Source: an uncultured Bdellovibrio sp. (GTDB lineage: Bacteria > Bdellovibrionota > Bdellovibrionia > Bdellovibrionales > Bdellovibrionaceae). Taken from it: a stretch of DNA of 10,573 bases. Positions 1-5,611 of the stretch are shown here, one piece after another (position 1 is the first letter of the stretch; each line of letters starts with the position of its first letter). The DNA lies in assembly GCA_946480995.1 (NCBI GenBank), contig CAMLMF010000045.1, positions 1-10,573 on the forward strand. The letters are read 5' to 3'. Under the pieces are notes generated by a model. That model was not told where the DNA came from, searched no databases, and saw nothing but the letters and a program-made list of their open reading frames with translations. A program made the position numbers and the translations under genes.

Positions 1-1
1 A

Positions 2-250
2 GATGCCATCGCACTCAGCATGGTTGATGGCAAAAAAGAAGCCCCTGCTGGAAGCGCCTCGATTCCCTCTTCAAGACCCTTTGCGGCCGTGCTGCTTTTG
101 GCCTTGGTGATTTCAGCGGGACTTTATCTTTTCAAAAACTTTGATTCGCAAAAGCAAAGTTTGTCTGTGTTTGGCCAGACTCTTCAGCTTGGCGAAAGCT
201 CCAGTGAGGGTGCTGCCGAGGGTGGAGAAGAAGGCGAAAGTGATGAATGA
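2..250 (+). CDS. C-terminal part of a single-pass membrane protein with acidic tail (5' end outside window)
   Basis: The frame is open from the first bases of the window (it reads DAIALS before the first ATG at 20) and no ribosome binding site precedes that ATG, so this is most likely the 3' end of a longer gene rather than a 76-residue protein. Counting from the ATG, residues about 20-39 form one hydrophobic membrane segment (FAAVLLLALVISAGLYLF). It is preceded by a Pro/Ser/Ala-rich stretch and followed by about 35 residues ending in a strongly acidic Ser/Gly/Glu tail. The visible part therefore resembles a membrane-anchored C terminus. It ends 31 bases before the membrane-bound LuxR-type regulator on the same strand, so the two may be co-transcribed. 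No family is recognised and no function can be assigned. Confidence 0.6.
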   Translation, partial: DAIALSMVDGKKEAPAGSASIPSSRPFAAVLLLALVISAGLYLFKNFDSQKQSLSVFGQTLQLGESSSEGAAEGGEEGESDE

Positions 251-281
251 CGAAACCTTGTTTTTGGGATAGCTTGAAATC

Positions 282-797
282 ATGAATCGACATGAACGCA
301 TCGTCATTATCAGTATTCTATCCATCGTGGCTGTGATGGTCGCATTTGATCTTTTTACGGATTCGAAAGAAGGCGTCATGGTCTGGCACGTCCTGGTCGA
401 AGGCGGTGCCGGCCTTGCCGCCCTTTTTGGTATCTTTTATTTTATGAAAGATTCCTTCAACGTGAAGCACAAGCTGACGGATTCTTTGAATGAAAATATC
501 CAACTGAAAAAAGAAGCTCTGGAATGGAAAGTAGAAGCGCAAAAATATATTGAAGGCTTGTCGCAATCTATTGATCAACAGCTTAGCAAGTGGAATTTAA
601 CAGCAGCCGAAAAAGAAGTAGCACTGTTGCTGCTAAAGGGGCTTTCGCTGAAAGAAATCGCTGAAATTCGCAACACCACTGAAAAGACGGCGCGAGTTCA
701 GTCGATTGCTATTTATTCTAAATCGGGCCTGTCAGGAAGATCAGAGCTGGCTGCGTTTTTCCTTGAGGACCTTTTGCAGCCGCAGAATATTAAATAG
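282..797 (+). CDS. Membrane-tethered LuxR/GerE-type helix-turn-helix regulator
   Basis: This is a 171-residue protein. Two hydrophobic segments (about residues 6-25 and 33-54) anchor the N terminus, a charged, probably helical linker covers about 58-102, and a LuxR/GerE-type DNA-binding domain covers about 104-166. The domain shows the usual pattern: LTAAEKEVALLLLKG, then LSLKEIAEI, a recognition helix beginning TTEKTARVQ, and GRSELAAFFLEDLL. There is no receiver or autoinducer-binding domain, so input would have to come through the membrane segments or a partner. From memory, short two-TM LuxR-like regulators with a very similar C terminus occur in several proteobacteria; their signals are not known to me. 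The start at 282 has no strong Shine-Dalgarno sequence, but an in-frame TAG just upstream (270-272) leaves no earlier start. The gene may be translationally coupled to the gene ending at 250. It converges on the MerR-type gene with only 19 bases between the stops. Confidence 0.85.
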   Translation: MNRHERIVIISILSIVAVMVAFDLFTDSKEGVMVWHVLVEGGAGLAALFGIFYFMKDSFNVKHKLTDSLNENIQLKKEALEWKVEAQKYIEGLSQSIDQQLSKWNLTAAEKEVALLLLKGLSLKEIAEIRNTTEKTARVQSIAIYSKSGLSGRSELAAFFLEDLLQPQNIK

Positions 798-816
798 CAA
801 CCAAGGATTACCTTTG

Positions 817-1206
817 TCAGTCCCCTTCAAGCTCTGTCAGGATGGGGCAATCCGGGCGATGATCGCCGTGGCAGTTCTTAGATAGTTTTTTTAGATTGTT
901 CACAACTTCCTGCATTTCGGCGATTTTGCCTTCTAAGACTTCAATATGGGCTGCCGCCAAAGCTTTTACTTCGCGGCTAGAGCGAGATTTATTTCGCCAG
1001 AGACTGATCAGTTTTTTGATTTCTTTCATTGAAAATCCCAAACTGCGCCCGCGCTTGATAAATCTTAGAAACTGAATGTCGTTTTGCGAATACTCGCGAT
1101 AATTCCCCTCGGTGCGTGAAGCTTTCGGAATCAGTCCGATGGATTCATAGTGTCGAATAAGTTTTGCGTTTACGCCTGAGCTTTTTGCCAATTCACCGAT
1201 TTTCAT
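817..1206 (-). CDS. cueR: CueR/HmrR-type MerR-family Cu(I)-responsive regulator
   Basis: This is a 129-residue MerR-family transcription factor. The N-terminal winged helix (residues 1-70) begins MKIGELAKSSGVNAKLIRHYE and carries the typical IRHYESIGLIPKASR and NYREYS elements. A dimerisation helix covers about 78-110, and the C-terminal metal loop reads CHGDHRPDC, followed by PIL. The two cysteines fall at residues 112 and 120, the numbering of the Cu(I) ligands in Escherichia coli CueR. Residue 77 is serine, as in sensors of +1 ions; +2-ion sensors such as ZntR have Cys there. This makes Cu(I)/Ag(I)/Au(I) sensing very likely (established for the family, inferred here). AGGGAG lies 9 bases before the ATG, supporting the start. 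A matching operator/promoter lies 77 bases away on the other strand (1283-1313). The normal partners, a CopA-type ATPase, oxidase or copper chaperone, are not in the window. Confidence 0.9.
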   Translation of the reverse strand: MKIGELAKSSGVNAKLIRHYESIGLIPKASRTEGNYREYSQNDIQFLRFIKRGRSLGFSMKEIKKLISLWRNKSRSSREVKALAAAHIEVLEGKIAEMQEVVNNLKKLSKNCHGDHRPDCPILTELEGD

Positions 1207-1228
1207 GGATCAACTCCCTGTCAGATCC

Positions 1229-1237
1229 AATATAGCA
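1229..1237 (-). promoter_or_regulatory. Possible extended -10 element of the MerR-type gene
   Basis: Read on the minus strand, this is TGC followed by TATATT, an extended -10-like element about 23 bases before the regulator's ATG. No good -35 box was found at the usual distance. It suggests that the regulator has its own promoter, separate from the palindromic operator further upstream. Weak evidence. Confidence 0.35.
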
Positions 1238-1282
1238 CAGGTCAAAACAAAATCTTTCATTTTAATTTTTATTTATGGGGCA

Positions 1283-1313
1283 TTGACCTTCCAACGGTTG
1301 GAAGGTCGATAAT
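1283..1313 (+). promoter_or_regulatory. MerR/CueR-type promoter-operator with 19-bp spacer
   Basis: The -35 box TTGACC (1283-1288) and the -10 box GATAAT (1308-1313) are separated by exactly 19 bases, the overlong spacing that MerR-family activators correct by twisting DNA. The spacer is covered by a palindrome with 11-base arms, GACCTTCCAAC (1285-1295) and GTTGGAAGGTC (1297-1307), around a single central base. The ACCTTCC...GGAAGGT half-sites are the type bound by CueR-like copper sensors. The orientation (-35 to -10) drives transcription rightwards, away from the regulator gene and into the 25-codon ORF at 1348. A start site near 1320 is expected. Confidence 0.88.
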
Positions 1314-1333
1314 TTAGGTAAATCTAAGCATCT

Positions 1334-1340
1334 AAAGGAG
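1334..1340 (+). promoter_or_regulatory. Strong Shine-Dalgarno of the 25-codon ORF
   Basis: AAAGGAG lies 7 bases before the ATG at 1348. It is the best match to the anti-Shine-Dalgarno sequence in the window, and it is the main reason to treat the very short ORF that follows as translated. Confidence 0.75.
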
Positions 1341-1347
1341 ATATTAT

Positions 1348-1425
1348 ATGGAACAAGCTTATCGTCTTAATGAGAAAAATGCCCACTTCCAAGCGCATAA
1401 AATATGCGCTTGGAATAACGCCTAA
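1348..1425 (+). CDS. 25-residue small ORF under the CueR-type promoter
   Basis: ATG at 1348 and TAA at 1423-1425 enclose 25 sense codons (M-E-Q-A-Y-R-L-N-E-K, then NAHFQAHKICAWNNA). Support for expression comes from position: a MerR/CueR-type promoter about 30 bases upstream and a strong AAAGGAG ribosome binding site. The peptide has no signal sequence or membrane segment. Its only notable residues are H13, H17 and C20, spaced HxxxHxxC, which could bind a metal. However, these codons also form one arm of a perfect hairpin, so the spacing may be a by-product of RNA structure. It could be a copper-induced mini-protein, a leader peptide, or the severed 5' end of a lost copper-response gene. The stop abuts the stop of the convergent NmrA-like gene with no gap. 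Confidence 0.5.
   Translation: MEQAYRLNEKNAHFQAHKICAWNNA
1387..1415. terminator. 13-bp perfect hairpin between convergent transcripts
   Basis: The arms TTCCAAGCGCATA (1387-1399) and TATGCGCTTGGAA (1403-1415) pair perfectly across a three-base loop. On the minus strand the hairpin lies 10 bases past the stop of the NmrA-like gene and is followed 7 bases later by a run of five T, so it may act as a non-canonical terminator for that gene. On the plus strand there is no T-run after it, and it falls inside the 25-codon ORF, where it could instead stabilise the RNA end or pause ribosomes. Confidence 0.55.
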
Positions 1426-2289
1426 TTACGAACCAAGAACTTCAGCCAGCCACTGCTCTATGGTACGCGGCTTAACTCCTAACAAAGTCTGCGCACTTGT
1501 ATTTTCGTTGATCGCATTGTGCTTAGCCTTCGCGTGAGCGACGTATCCGGCAGCAACACCTGCTGCCGCAATTTCGCCAAATAACGGAGCCAACATTTTG
1601 CCATAGGCTTGAGGCTCGATACTTTTAAATGAAATCGCTCGACCAAAATGCTTTGAAAAAGCGGCAGCAAGGTCTTTTCCAAAAATCGCAGGCTGTTGAC
1701 CAACACCTACTATTCCCGTAACTGAAGTTTTACTGAATAACTCAAGTGCAGCATCAGCAACATCCAAGTGTGAGCTCCACGATACAGCATAGTCTTCACG
1801 AATCGGATACTCTAGGACACCTTCACTTTTAATTTTTTCTAATGTTATCGGCAAAAGTAAGTTTTCAAGATACAAGCGCGGCGCTAGCACTGCCGTCGAA
1901 ACACCTGTTTTTTGGATTTCGCGAATCAGAAATGGCATTGAGTTTTCATCTGGGTACTGAATAGGTGTTCCGGGCGCATCGACCACCCACCCACTCGTTG
2001 AAATCACCACTCTCTTTGGTTTTGCGATTCCCACGGCTTGACTTATATTTTTTGCGTATTGAAGTCTCATTTCTTCGCCACCAATCGGCAAATGGATGAA
2101 GACACCATCAGCATCCTTGTAGGCCCCGGCCAAAGATTCAACTGAAGCGTTGTCCACAACGACCCCTGGCAGACCTTCGAGTGACTTCGTATCGCGCACT
2201 GCAGCGACTGCCTCTTTTCCTAAGTTAAGCATTTTTTTATAAAGAGGTCCGCCCTGAGCTCCCGTAGCACCATGTATAATGTATTTCAT
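1426..2289 (-). CDS. NmrA-like NAD(P)-binding protein (atypical short-chain dehydrogenase fold)
   Basis: This is a 287-residue protein. It opens with a Rossmann dinucleotide-binding motif, MKYIIHGATGAQGG (GxxGxxG at about residues 7-13), followed by an Arg after the second strand (AVRD), as in NADP-preferring members. Strand/helix units then run to about 125 (DADGVFIHLP, KRVVISTSGW). The C-terminal half (SGW to PRLYLENLL and on) has the layout of NmrA/quinone-oxidoreductase-2-like proteins. The classical YxxxK catalytic pair is not evident, so it may be a redox sensor or an NADPH-dependent quinone/aldehyde reductase; the substrate is unknown. I chose the ATG at 2289 because AAGGA (2296-2300) sits at the right distance and the Rossmann strand begins at once. 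An open extension to 2355 would add 22 residues before the fold and would overlap the predicted promoter. The divergent AraC-type gene probably controls it. Confidence 0.85.
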   Translation of the reverse strand: MKYIIHGATGAQGGPLYKKMLNLGKEAVAAVRDTKSLEGLPGVVVDNASVESLAGAYKDADGVFIHLPIGGEEMRLQYAKNISQAVGIAKPKRVVISTSGWVVDAPGTPIQYPDENSMPFLIREIQKTGVSTAVLAPRLYLENLLLPITLEKIKSEGVLEYPIREDYAVSWSSHLDVADAALELFSKTSVTGIVGVGQQPAIFGKDLAAAFSKHFGRAISFKSIEPQAYGKMLAPLFGEIAAAGVAAGYVAHAKAKHNAINENTSAQTLLGVKPRTIEQWLAEVLGS

Positions 2290-2326
2290 AAAGATTCCTT
2301 TTAAAGTGAGTAAGTTTCCTAAGGTA

Positions 2327-2355
2327 ATTATCGGACTCAAAGAGGGGCTAAACAA
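2327..2355 (-). promoter_or_regulatory. Predicted sigma70-type promoter of the NmrA-like gene
   Basis: On the minus strand, TTGTTT (2350-2355) and GATAAT (2327-2332) are separated by exactly 17 bases and lie 38-66 bases upstream of the chosen ATG. The -10 box is good and the -35 box weak, as is common for promoters needing an activator. The divergent AraC-family regulator is the obvious candidate. The same 142-base interval (2290-2431) must also hold the regulator's own promoter; no clear AraC operator repeat was found by eye. Confidence 0.5.
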
Positions 2356-2431
2356 GGTGGTTATAGGAAGAAAAAATGGTGTTTATTGGACATATCTGGA
2401 ATTGATGCAAATATGCTGATAGGATATCAAC

Positions 2432-3325
2432 ATGAATCATTCAATAAAAGATCGTTCTGAAATTCCTCGTCTTGAATATCAACCACCAGGCTCCTTTCCT
2501 TTGGACATCGAGATTTTCACCATGTCCAACCTGCGATCTCGCGCTTGCCAAGCCAGCTTGCTCGCAACACATAGATATGCTTTTTATCAATTAATATTTG
2601 TGACAACAGGAACCTGTCGCCAACTGATCGATTTCAAGCCAATTAAGTGCAACGCTGGATCTTTCATCGTGATTAAACCGGGACAAGCACATAACTTTGG
2701 TTCAGAAACAGCTTGGGACGGACACATTGTAGTTTTTAAACCTGAATTTTTAGGCGCGTCGCACTTGGGCGATCAGGAGTTACAGCTGGACGTGGTGCTT
2801 GAACAAATTGGTACACATGTTCAGATGAAAGGACCCGAACTTACCTGTGTCGAAGAAATCATAAATAAAATGGTCAAGGACACCGAAATCAAAGCGCACC
2901 AGCGCGAGGTGCATGCTTTGATTCGGCATCAGCTAGCGGGACTGCTATTACGTTTAAATATCTTCTATGGTCGTCAAGGCGCAGAACAAATCGATTCTAG
3001 CTCACTGGCTCGCTTTAGGGAGTTTAAACGCCTCGTGGACCAGAATTTTAGAAGCTGGCATCAAGTGAATGACTATGGAAGCCAGATGAATTGCTCTGAA
3101 AAAAGTCTGTCTCGAGCTACGACAGAATTTGCCGGAATGAGTGCTAAATCTTTTATTGCGGCAAGAATTAACCTTGAGGCCAAAAGGCTGCTGGGACACA
3201 CCGACTTGTCTGTAAACGAAATTGGCGACAGCCTTGGGTTTGATGAAACTACGAACTTCATTAAATTCTTTAAGCGCGAGGTTAAACTGACGCCACTTGA
3301 ATTTCGCAAGAAATCTATTTTATAA
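2432..3325 (+). CDS. AraC-family transcriptional regulator
   Basis: This is a 297-residue protein with the two-part layout of AraC-family activators. The N-terminal part (about 20-110) contains a cupin-like sensing barrel (YQLIFVTTGTCRQLIDF, then GSFIVIKPGQAHNFG). A helical linker covers about 135-180. The C-terminal part (about 195-295) is the double helix-turn-helix domain, ending in the hallmark LSVNEIGDSLGFDETTNFIKFFKREVKLTPLEFRK. The effector cannot be told from sequence. AGGA at 2421-2424 supports the start at 2432. The gene is transcribed divergently from the NmrA-like gene across a 142-base gap, the usual arrangement of a regulator and its target, so it probably controls that gene and perhaps itself. 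Its stop codon lies within the left arm of the hairpin at 3319-3369. Confidence 0.92.
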   Translation: MNHSIKDRSEIPRLEYQPPGSFPLDIEIFTMSNLRSRACQASLLATHRYAFYQLIFVTTGTCRQLIDFKPIKCNAGSFIVIKPGQAHNFGSETAWDGHIVVFKPEFLGASHLGDQELQLDVVLEQIGTHVQMKGPELTCVEEIINKMVKDTEIKAHQREVHALIRHQLAGLLLRLNIFYGRQGAEQIDSSSLARFREFKRLVDQNFRSWHQVNDYGSQMNCSEKSLSRATTEFAGMSAKSFIAARINLEAKRLLGHTDLSVNEIGDSLGFDETTNFIKFFKREVKLTPLEFRKKSIL

Positions 3326-3369
3326 AGTATCTAGAAAAACTGACGCCATTTTTCCAGATACTTTATAAA
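3319..3369. terminator. Long hairpin, probable bidirectional terminator
   Basis: Arms of 14 bases, TTTATAAAGTATCT (3319-3332) and AGATACTTTATAAA (3356-3369), are followed inwards by one mismatch and a further 6-bp stem, GAAAAA (3334-3339) with TTTTTC (3349-3354), around a 9-base loop. It sits between the stops of two convergent genes, overlapping the AraC-type stop codon and ending 14 bases from the lipoprotein stop. Its near-symmetric A/T-rich edges suit termination in both directions, although neither side ends in a classical long T-run. Confidence 0.65.
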
Positions 3370-3383
3370 TATCATTGTCCGCC

Positions 3384-5375
3384 CTAAGGCACGGCGCAAG
3401 TTCCGTCGTTTCTCATAGACGCTGGCAAACCATTCACGCGGCGAATGCCATCGGCATTCGTTCGTCCGGTGGTTTTTGTGAAGCTTTCCATGTTGGCAAA
3501 GTAACAGTACGACGAGCCATTAGAATAATAGATCCCGATGTCTGTCATAAACAGGCCTTCAGAAATCGCTGGCGCTGAAGGAGCCGGTGCTGGTGTCGTG
3601 GTTGCGGCTGTAACGGAAAAACTAAAATTCGCTGTGCGCGCGCCGGTTGCCGTATTCACTTGGAAACCAATATAAGTTTTTCCGGCCATAGCACCGCGCT
3701 GAGCAGGAACGAACTGAGCTCGCCACTCACCATTCACGTAACTCCAGTCCCCGTTTGGCAAGCTTTGCCAGTTTTTTGGATCACTGCAAAGACCAAACTG
3801 CGAGGATTCTTGCATACAGCCTTTTACACCTTGAGCTGGTAGATTTCGGGACACACCATAGACTGTTTCATCAGCCGCAAAACTTCCCGAACTTCCACCA
3901 TTATAACTTTTTGAAAGAATCAAAACTGGTGTTGGTCCCTGTCCTGCAGGAGGTTCCGTGGCACGAGGCTCTGCCGTATCGTCAATTACTTCCAAATTAA
4001 CTACGGCAGTTCTTTGCCCTGTTTTCGTATTAACATTAAAGCCCACATAAGTTTTGCCAGGAACTAAGCCCAACTGTTTAGGTGTGAACTGAGATCTCCA
4101 AACCGAGCCATCAAAAGTCCAATCTGCATTTGGAAAAGAAGCCCATTTGTGGGGATTTGCGCAATCTGCAACGCGCGAACTTTCAGCCATACAACCCATC
4201 GCCGAAGAAGCATCAATATTTCTGATCGCACCATAAACAGTCGCACTTAACGGCACACGCGTTACCGCGGCCCCATCACGAGTCGTTGAAAAAGTCAGTG
4301 TCGGTGCCGCACCCATTGCCGCAGGTTTCGGACGAGAAGCAAAGTTAGCAATGGCAGGCCAATACATTTCGTGACCAATTGTTGTCAGCACTTCGCGATT
4401 TTTTTCAGCCGCTTCAATCTGTGAATACCAGCTTAAGTTGGATTCTAAAATCCACTCACCAAAGCCCTCATCTTTTTCTTTTGCACCCATGATCACGTGA
4501 ATACCATTTTGTGGGTAAGACTTAACTGCGTCTGTTAAAAGTGACAGACGGTGAATCGCAGCAGCTGAAGATGCTGCACAAACATCTATATTCGGATCAA
4601 GAGCCGTCCAAATTCCCAAAAGAGTTTTGATGTTTCCGTGGACTCGTGGACTGATAGAAAACGATGCGAAATGTGTCGGGTCACAAGCATCCTTCAAACT
4701 TGGTAAAAAAGGACCGGCATGCAGGATAAAGCGATCGACGAATTCGCCAGCGCCAAAGTGTGAAAGCGCGTATGCTGCCACCATAGTTCCGTTGCTGCCG
4801 CCGACGTGATTTAAGAAGGCTCCGGATTTAAAGTTTGCAGTAACATAGGCAACCGCTGCCATATAGGCCTGAGCCGCAGAATAGTAACCACCACCGTGTG
4901 TCCAATAGCCCCCGTCATTGCCAGAAATTTTTGGAGCTTGGCTAAAGTCAATTTCGACACTGCGAATTTTTTTGTTGCGATCAAAATCATCTTGAACAGG
5001 AATGACATCTTTAAAGTCGTGCCATTTACCACGGCCGTTGTTACCCAAAACCCAAATGACAGTGCCATTTGATTCTTGTCCGAAGCGATTCCAACGGAAT
5101 TTTACAGCGTAATCTAAGCCCTCTTGCGTGCGCAAAACTTTATCCAAACATTTGAAATTACGATATTCAGGTTCTGGGCAGTCGTATTGCTGTTGTTCTA
5201 AGCCCGCATCTTTCGGAACACGAAAGCTTTCAGCACTTAACTGCATCCCCGCAGCACTGCCCAAGCTGCCGTCTTCTGATAAAGCTACAAAATTTGAAGA
5301 ACAGTTTTGGAAGGAAATGACAATGCCAACCAAGATCAATAGATAAAATGACTTCTGCAAATTCTTTGATTTCAT
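3384..5375 (-). CDS. Lipoprotein with alpha/beta-hydrolase-like domain and two tandem Cys repeats
   Basis: This is a 663-residue exported protein. An N-terminal signal (MKSKNLQK followed by a hydrophobic core) ends in FQNC with Cys25, a likely lipid-attachment site, although the -1 Asn is atypical. Residues about 66-350 resemble a secreted alpha/beta hydrolase: GGSNG (192-196) is a nucleophile elbow with Ser194, and D302 (in GAKEKDEGF) and H335 (in GHEMYWP) are plausible triad partners. That assignment is inference, and the substrate is unknown. Two homologous ~110-residue repeats follow (about 356-465 and 481-590), sharing TVYG, GCMxESS with a second Cys, PNxDW, WRxQF and GKTYxGFxVNT. After a Thr/Ala/Pro linker comes a C-terminal module with YYSNGSSYC and a final Cys. 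I chose the ATG at 5375 over an in-frame TTG at 5387 because it starts the signal peptide directly. Cell-envelope location is expected. The gene stands alone, with a 236-base upstream gap. Confidence 0.78.
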   Translation of the reverse strand: MKSKNLQKSFYLLILVGIVISFQNCSSNFVALSEDGSLGSAAGMQLSAESFRVPKDAGLEQQQYDCPEPEYRNFKCLDKVLRTQEGLDYAVKFRWNRFGQESNGTVIWVLGNNGRGKWHDFKDVIPVQDDFDRNKKIRSVEIDFSQAPKISGNDGGYWTHGGGYYSAAQAYMAAVAYVTANFKSGAFLNHVGGSNGTMVAAYALSHFGAGEFVDRFILHAGPFLPSLKDACDPTHFASFSISPRVHGNIKTLLGIWTALDPNIDVCAASSAAAIHRLSLLTDAVKSYPQNGIHVIMGAKEKDEGFGEWILESNLSWYSQIEAAEKNREVLTTIGHEMYWPAIANFASRPKPAAMGAAPTLTFSTTRDGAAVTRVPLSATVYGAIRNIDASSAMGCMAESSRVADCANPHKWASFPNADWTFDGSVWRSQFTPKQLGLVPGKTYVGFNVNTKTGQRTAVVNLEVIDDTAEPRATEPPAGQGPTPVLILSKSYNGGSSGSFAADETVYGVSRNLPAQGVKGCMQESSQFGLCSDPKNWQSLPNGDWSYVNGEWRAQFVPAQRGAMAGKTYIGFQVNTATGARTANFSFSVTAATTTPAPAPSAPAISEGLFMTDIGIYYSNGSSYCYFANMESFTKTTGRTNADGIRRVNGLPASMRNDGTCAVP
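3606..3935 (-). repeat. Second copy of the ~110-residue tandem domain in the lipoprotein
   Basis: Residues 481-590 of the lipoprotein. Shared with the first copy in order: TVYG, RN, GCM, ESS, Cys, W-S, PN-DW, G-WR-QF-P, GKTY-GF-VNT-TG-RTA. The two Cys are about ten residues apart and could form a disulfide. The resemblance is at protein level. Confidence 0.8.
3981..4310 (-). repeat. First copy of the ~110-residue tandem domain in the lipoprotein
   Basis: Residues 356-465 of the lipoprotein, directly after the hydrolase-like domain. The copy contains GCMAESS, a second Cys ten residues after the first, and GKTYVGFNVNT. It is joined to the second copy by a short Pro/Glu/Gly-rich linker (about 466-480). 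The family is not recognised; a surface-binding role is possible but unproven. Confidence 0.8.
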
Positions 5376-5611
5376 GTTCCCCCACAATACCTACGGACCA
5401 CTTAAACGAAACTAAGAAATAGTTCGCTTTAAGCAATAGACACCCGTATCCCCACCGTAAATTCTAGGGAACAATACACTAAACATAAAGTACAATTTCG
5501 GCTTGTCTCAAAGTGGTCCACTATAAAAAGAAAAATAGTTCTGTTCCAGTAAAACACCAAGGGTAGATATTAGGGGTGATCGATTTCGACTTTTACTTTG
5601 CCGACAACTGC
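5376..5611. other. Intergenic control region upstream of the lipoprotein gene
   Basis: This 236-base stretch holds no credible gene. It should contain the lipoprotein promoter on the minus strand and the end of the beta-barrel gene's transcript, but I found no convincing -35/-10 pair or classical terminator. The only structure seen is the 9-base word GGACCACTT (5395-5403), repeated in inverted form as AAGTGGTCC (5511-5519). The second copy is itself part of a short palindrome, AGTGG-T-CCACT (5512-5522). Confidence 0.5.

Noticed and set aside
798..816. Terminator between the convergent LuxR-type and MerR-type genes
   Set aside because: Only an AAGG/CCTT 4-bp stem is visible in the 19-base gap.
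2290..2355. 22-residue N-terminal extension of the NmrA-like protein
   Set aside because: The Rossmann strand starts immediately after the ATG at 2289, a Shine-Dalgarno sequence precedes that ATG, and the extension overlaps the predicted promoter.
2386..2414. Promoter for the AraC-type gene (TTGGAC, 17 bases, AAATAT)
   Set aside because: The -10 box matches only three of six consensus bases; too weak to list as a feature.
5376..5387. TTG start four codons upstream for the lipoprotein
   Set aside because: The ATG at 5375 gives a normal basic signal-peptide start; the TTG adds MWGN with no better ribosome binding site.
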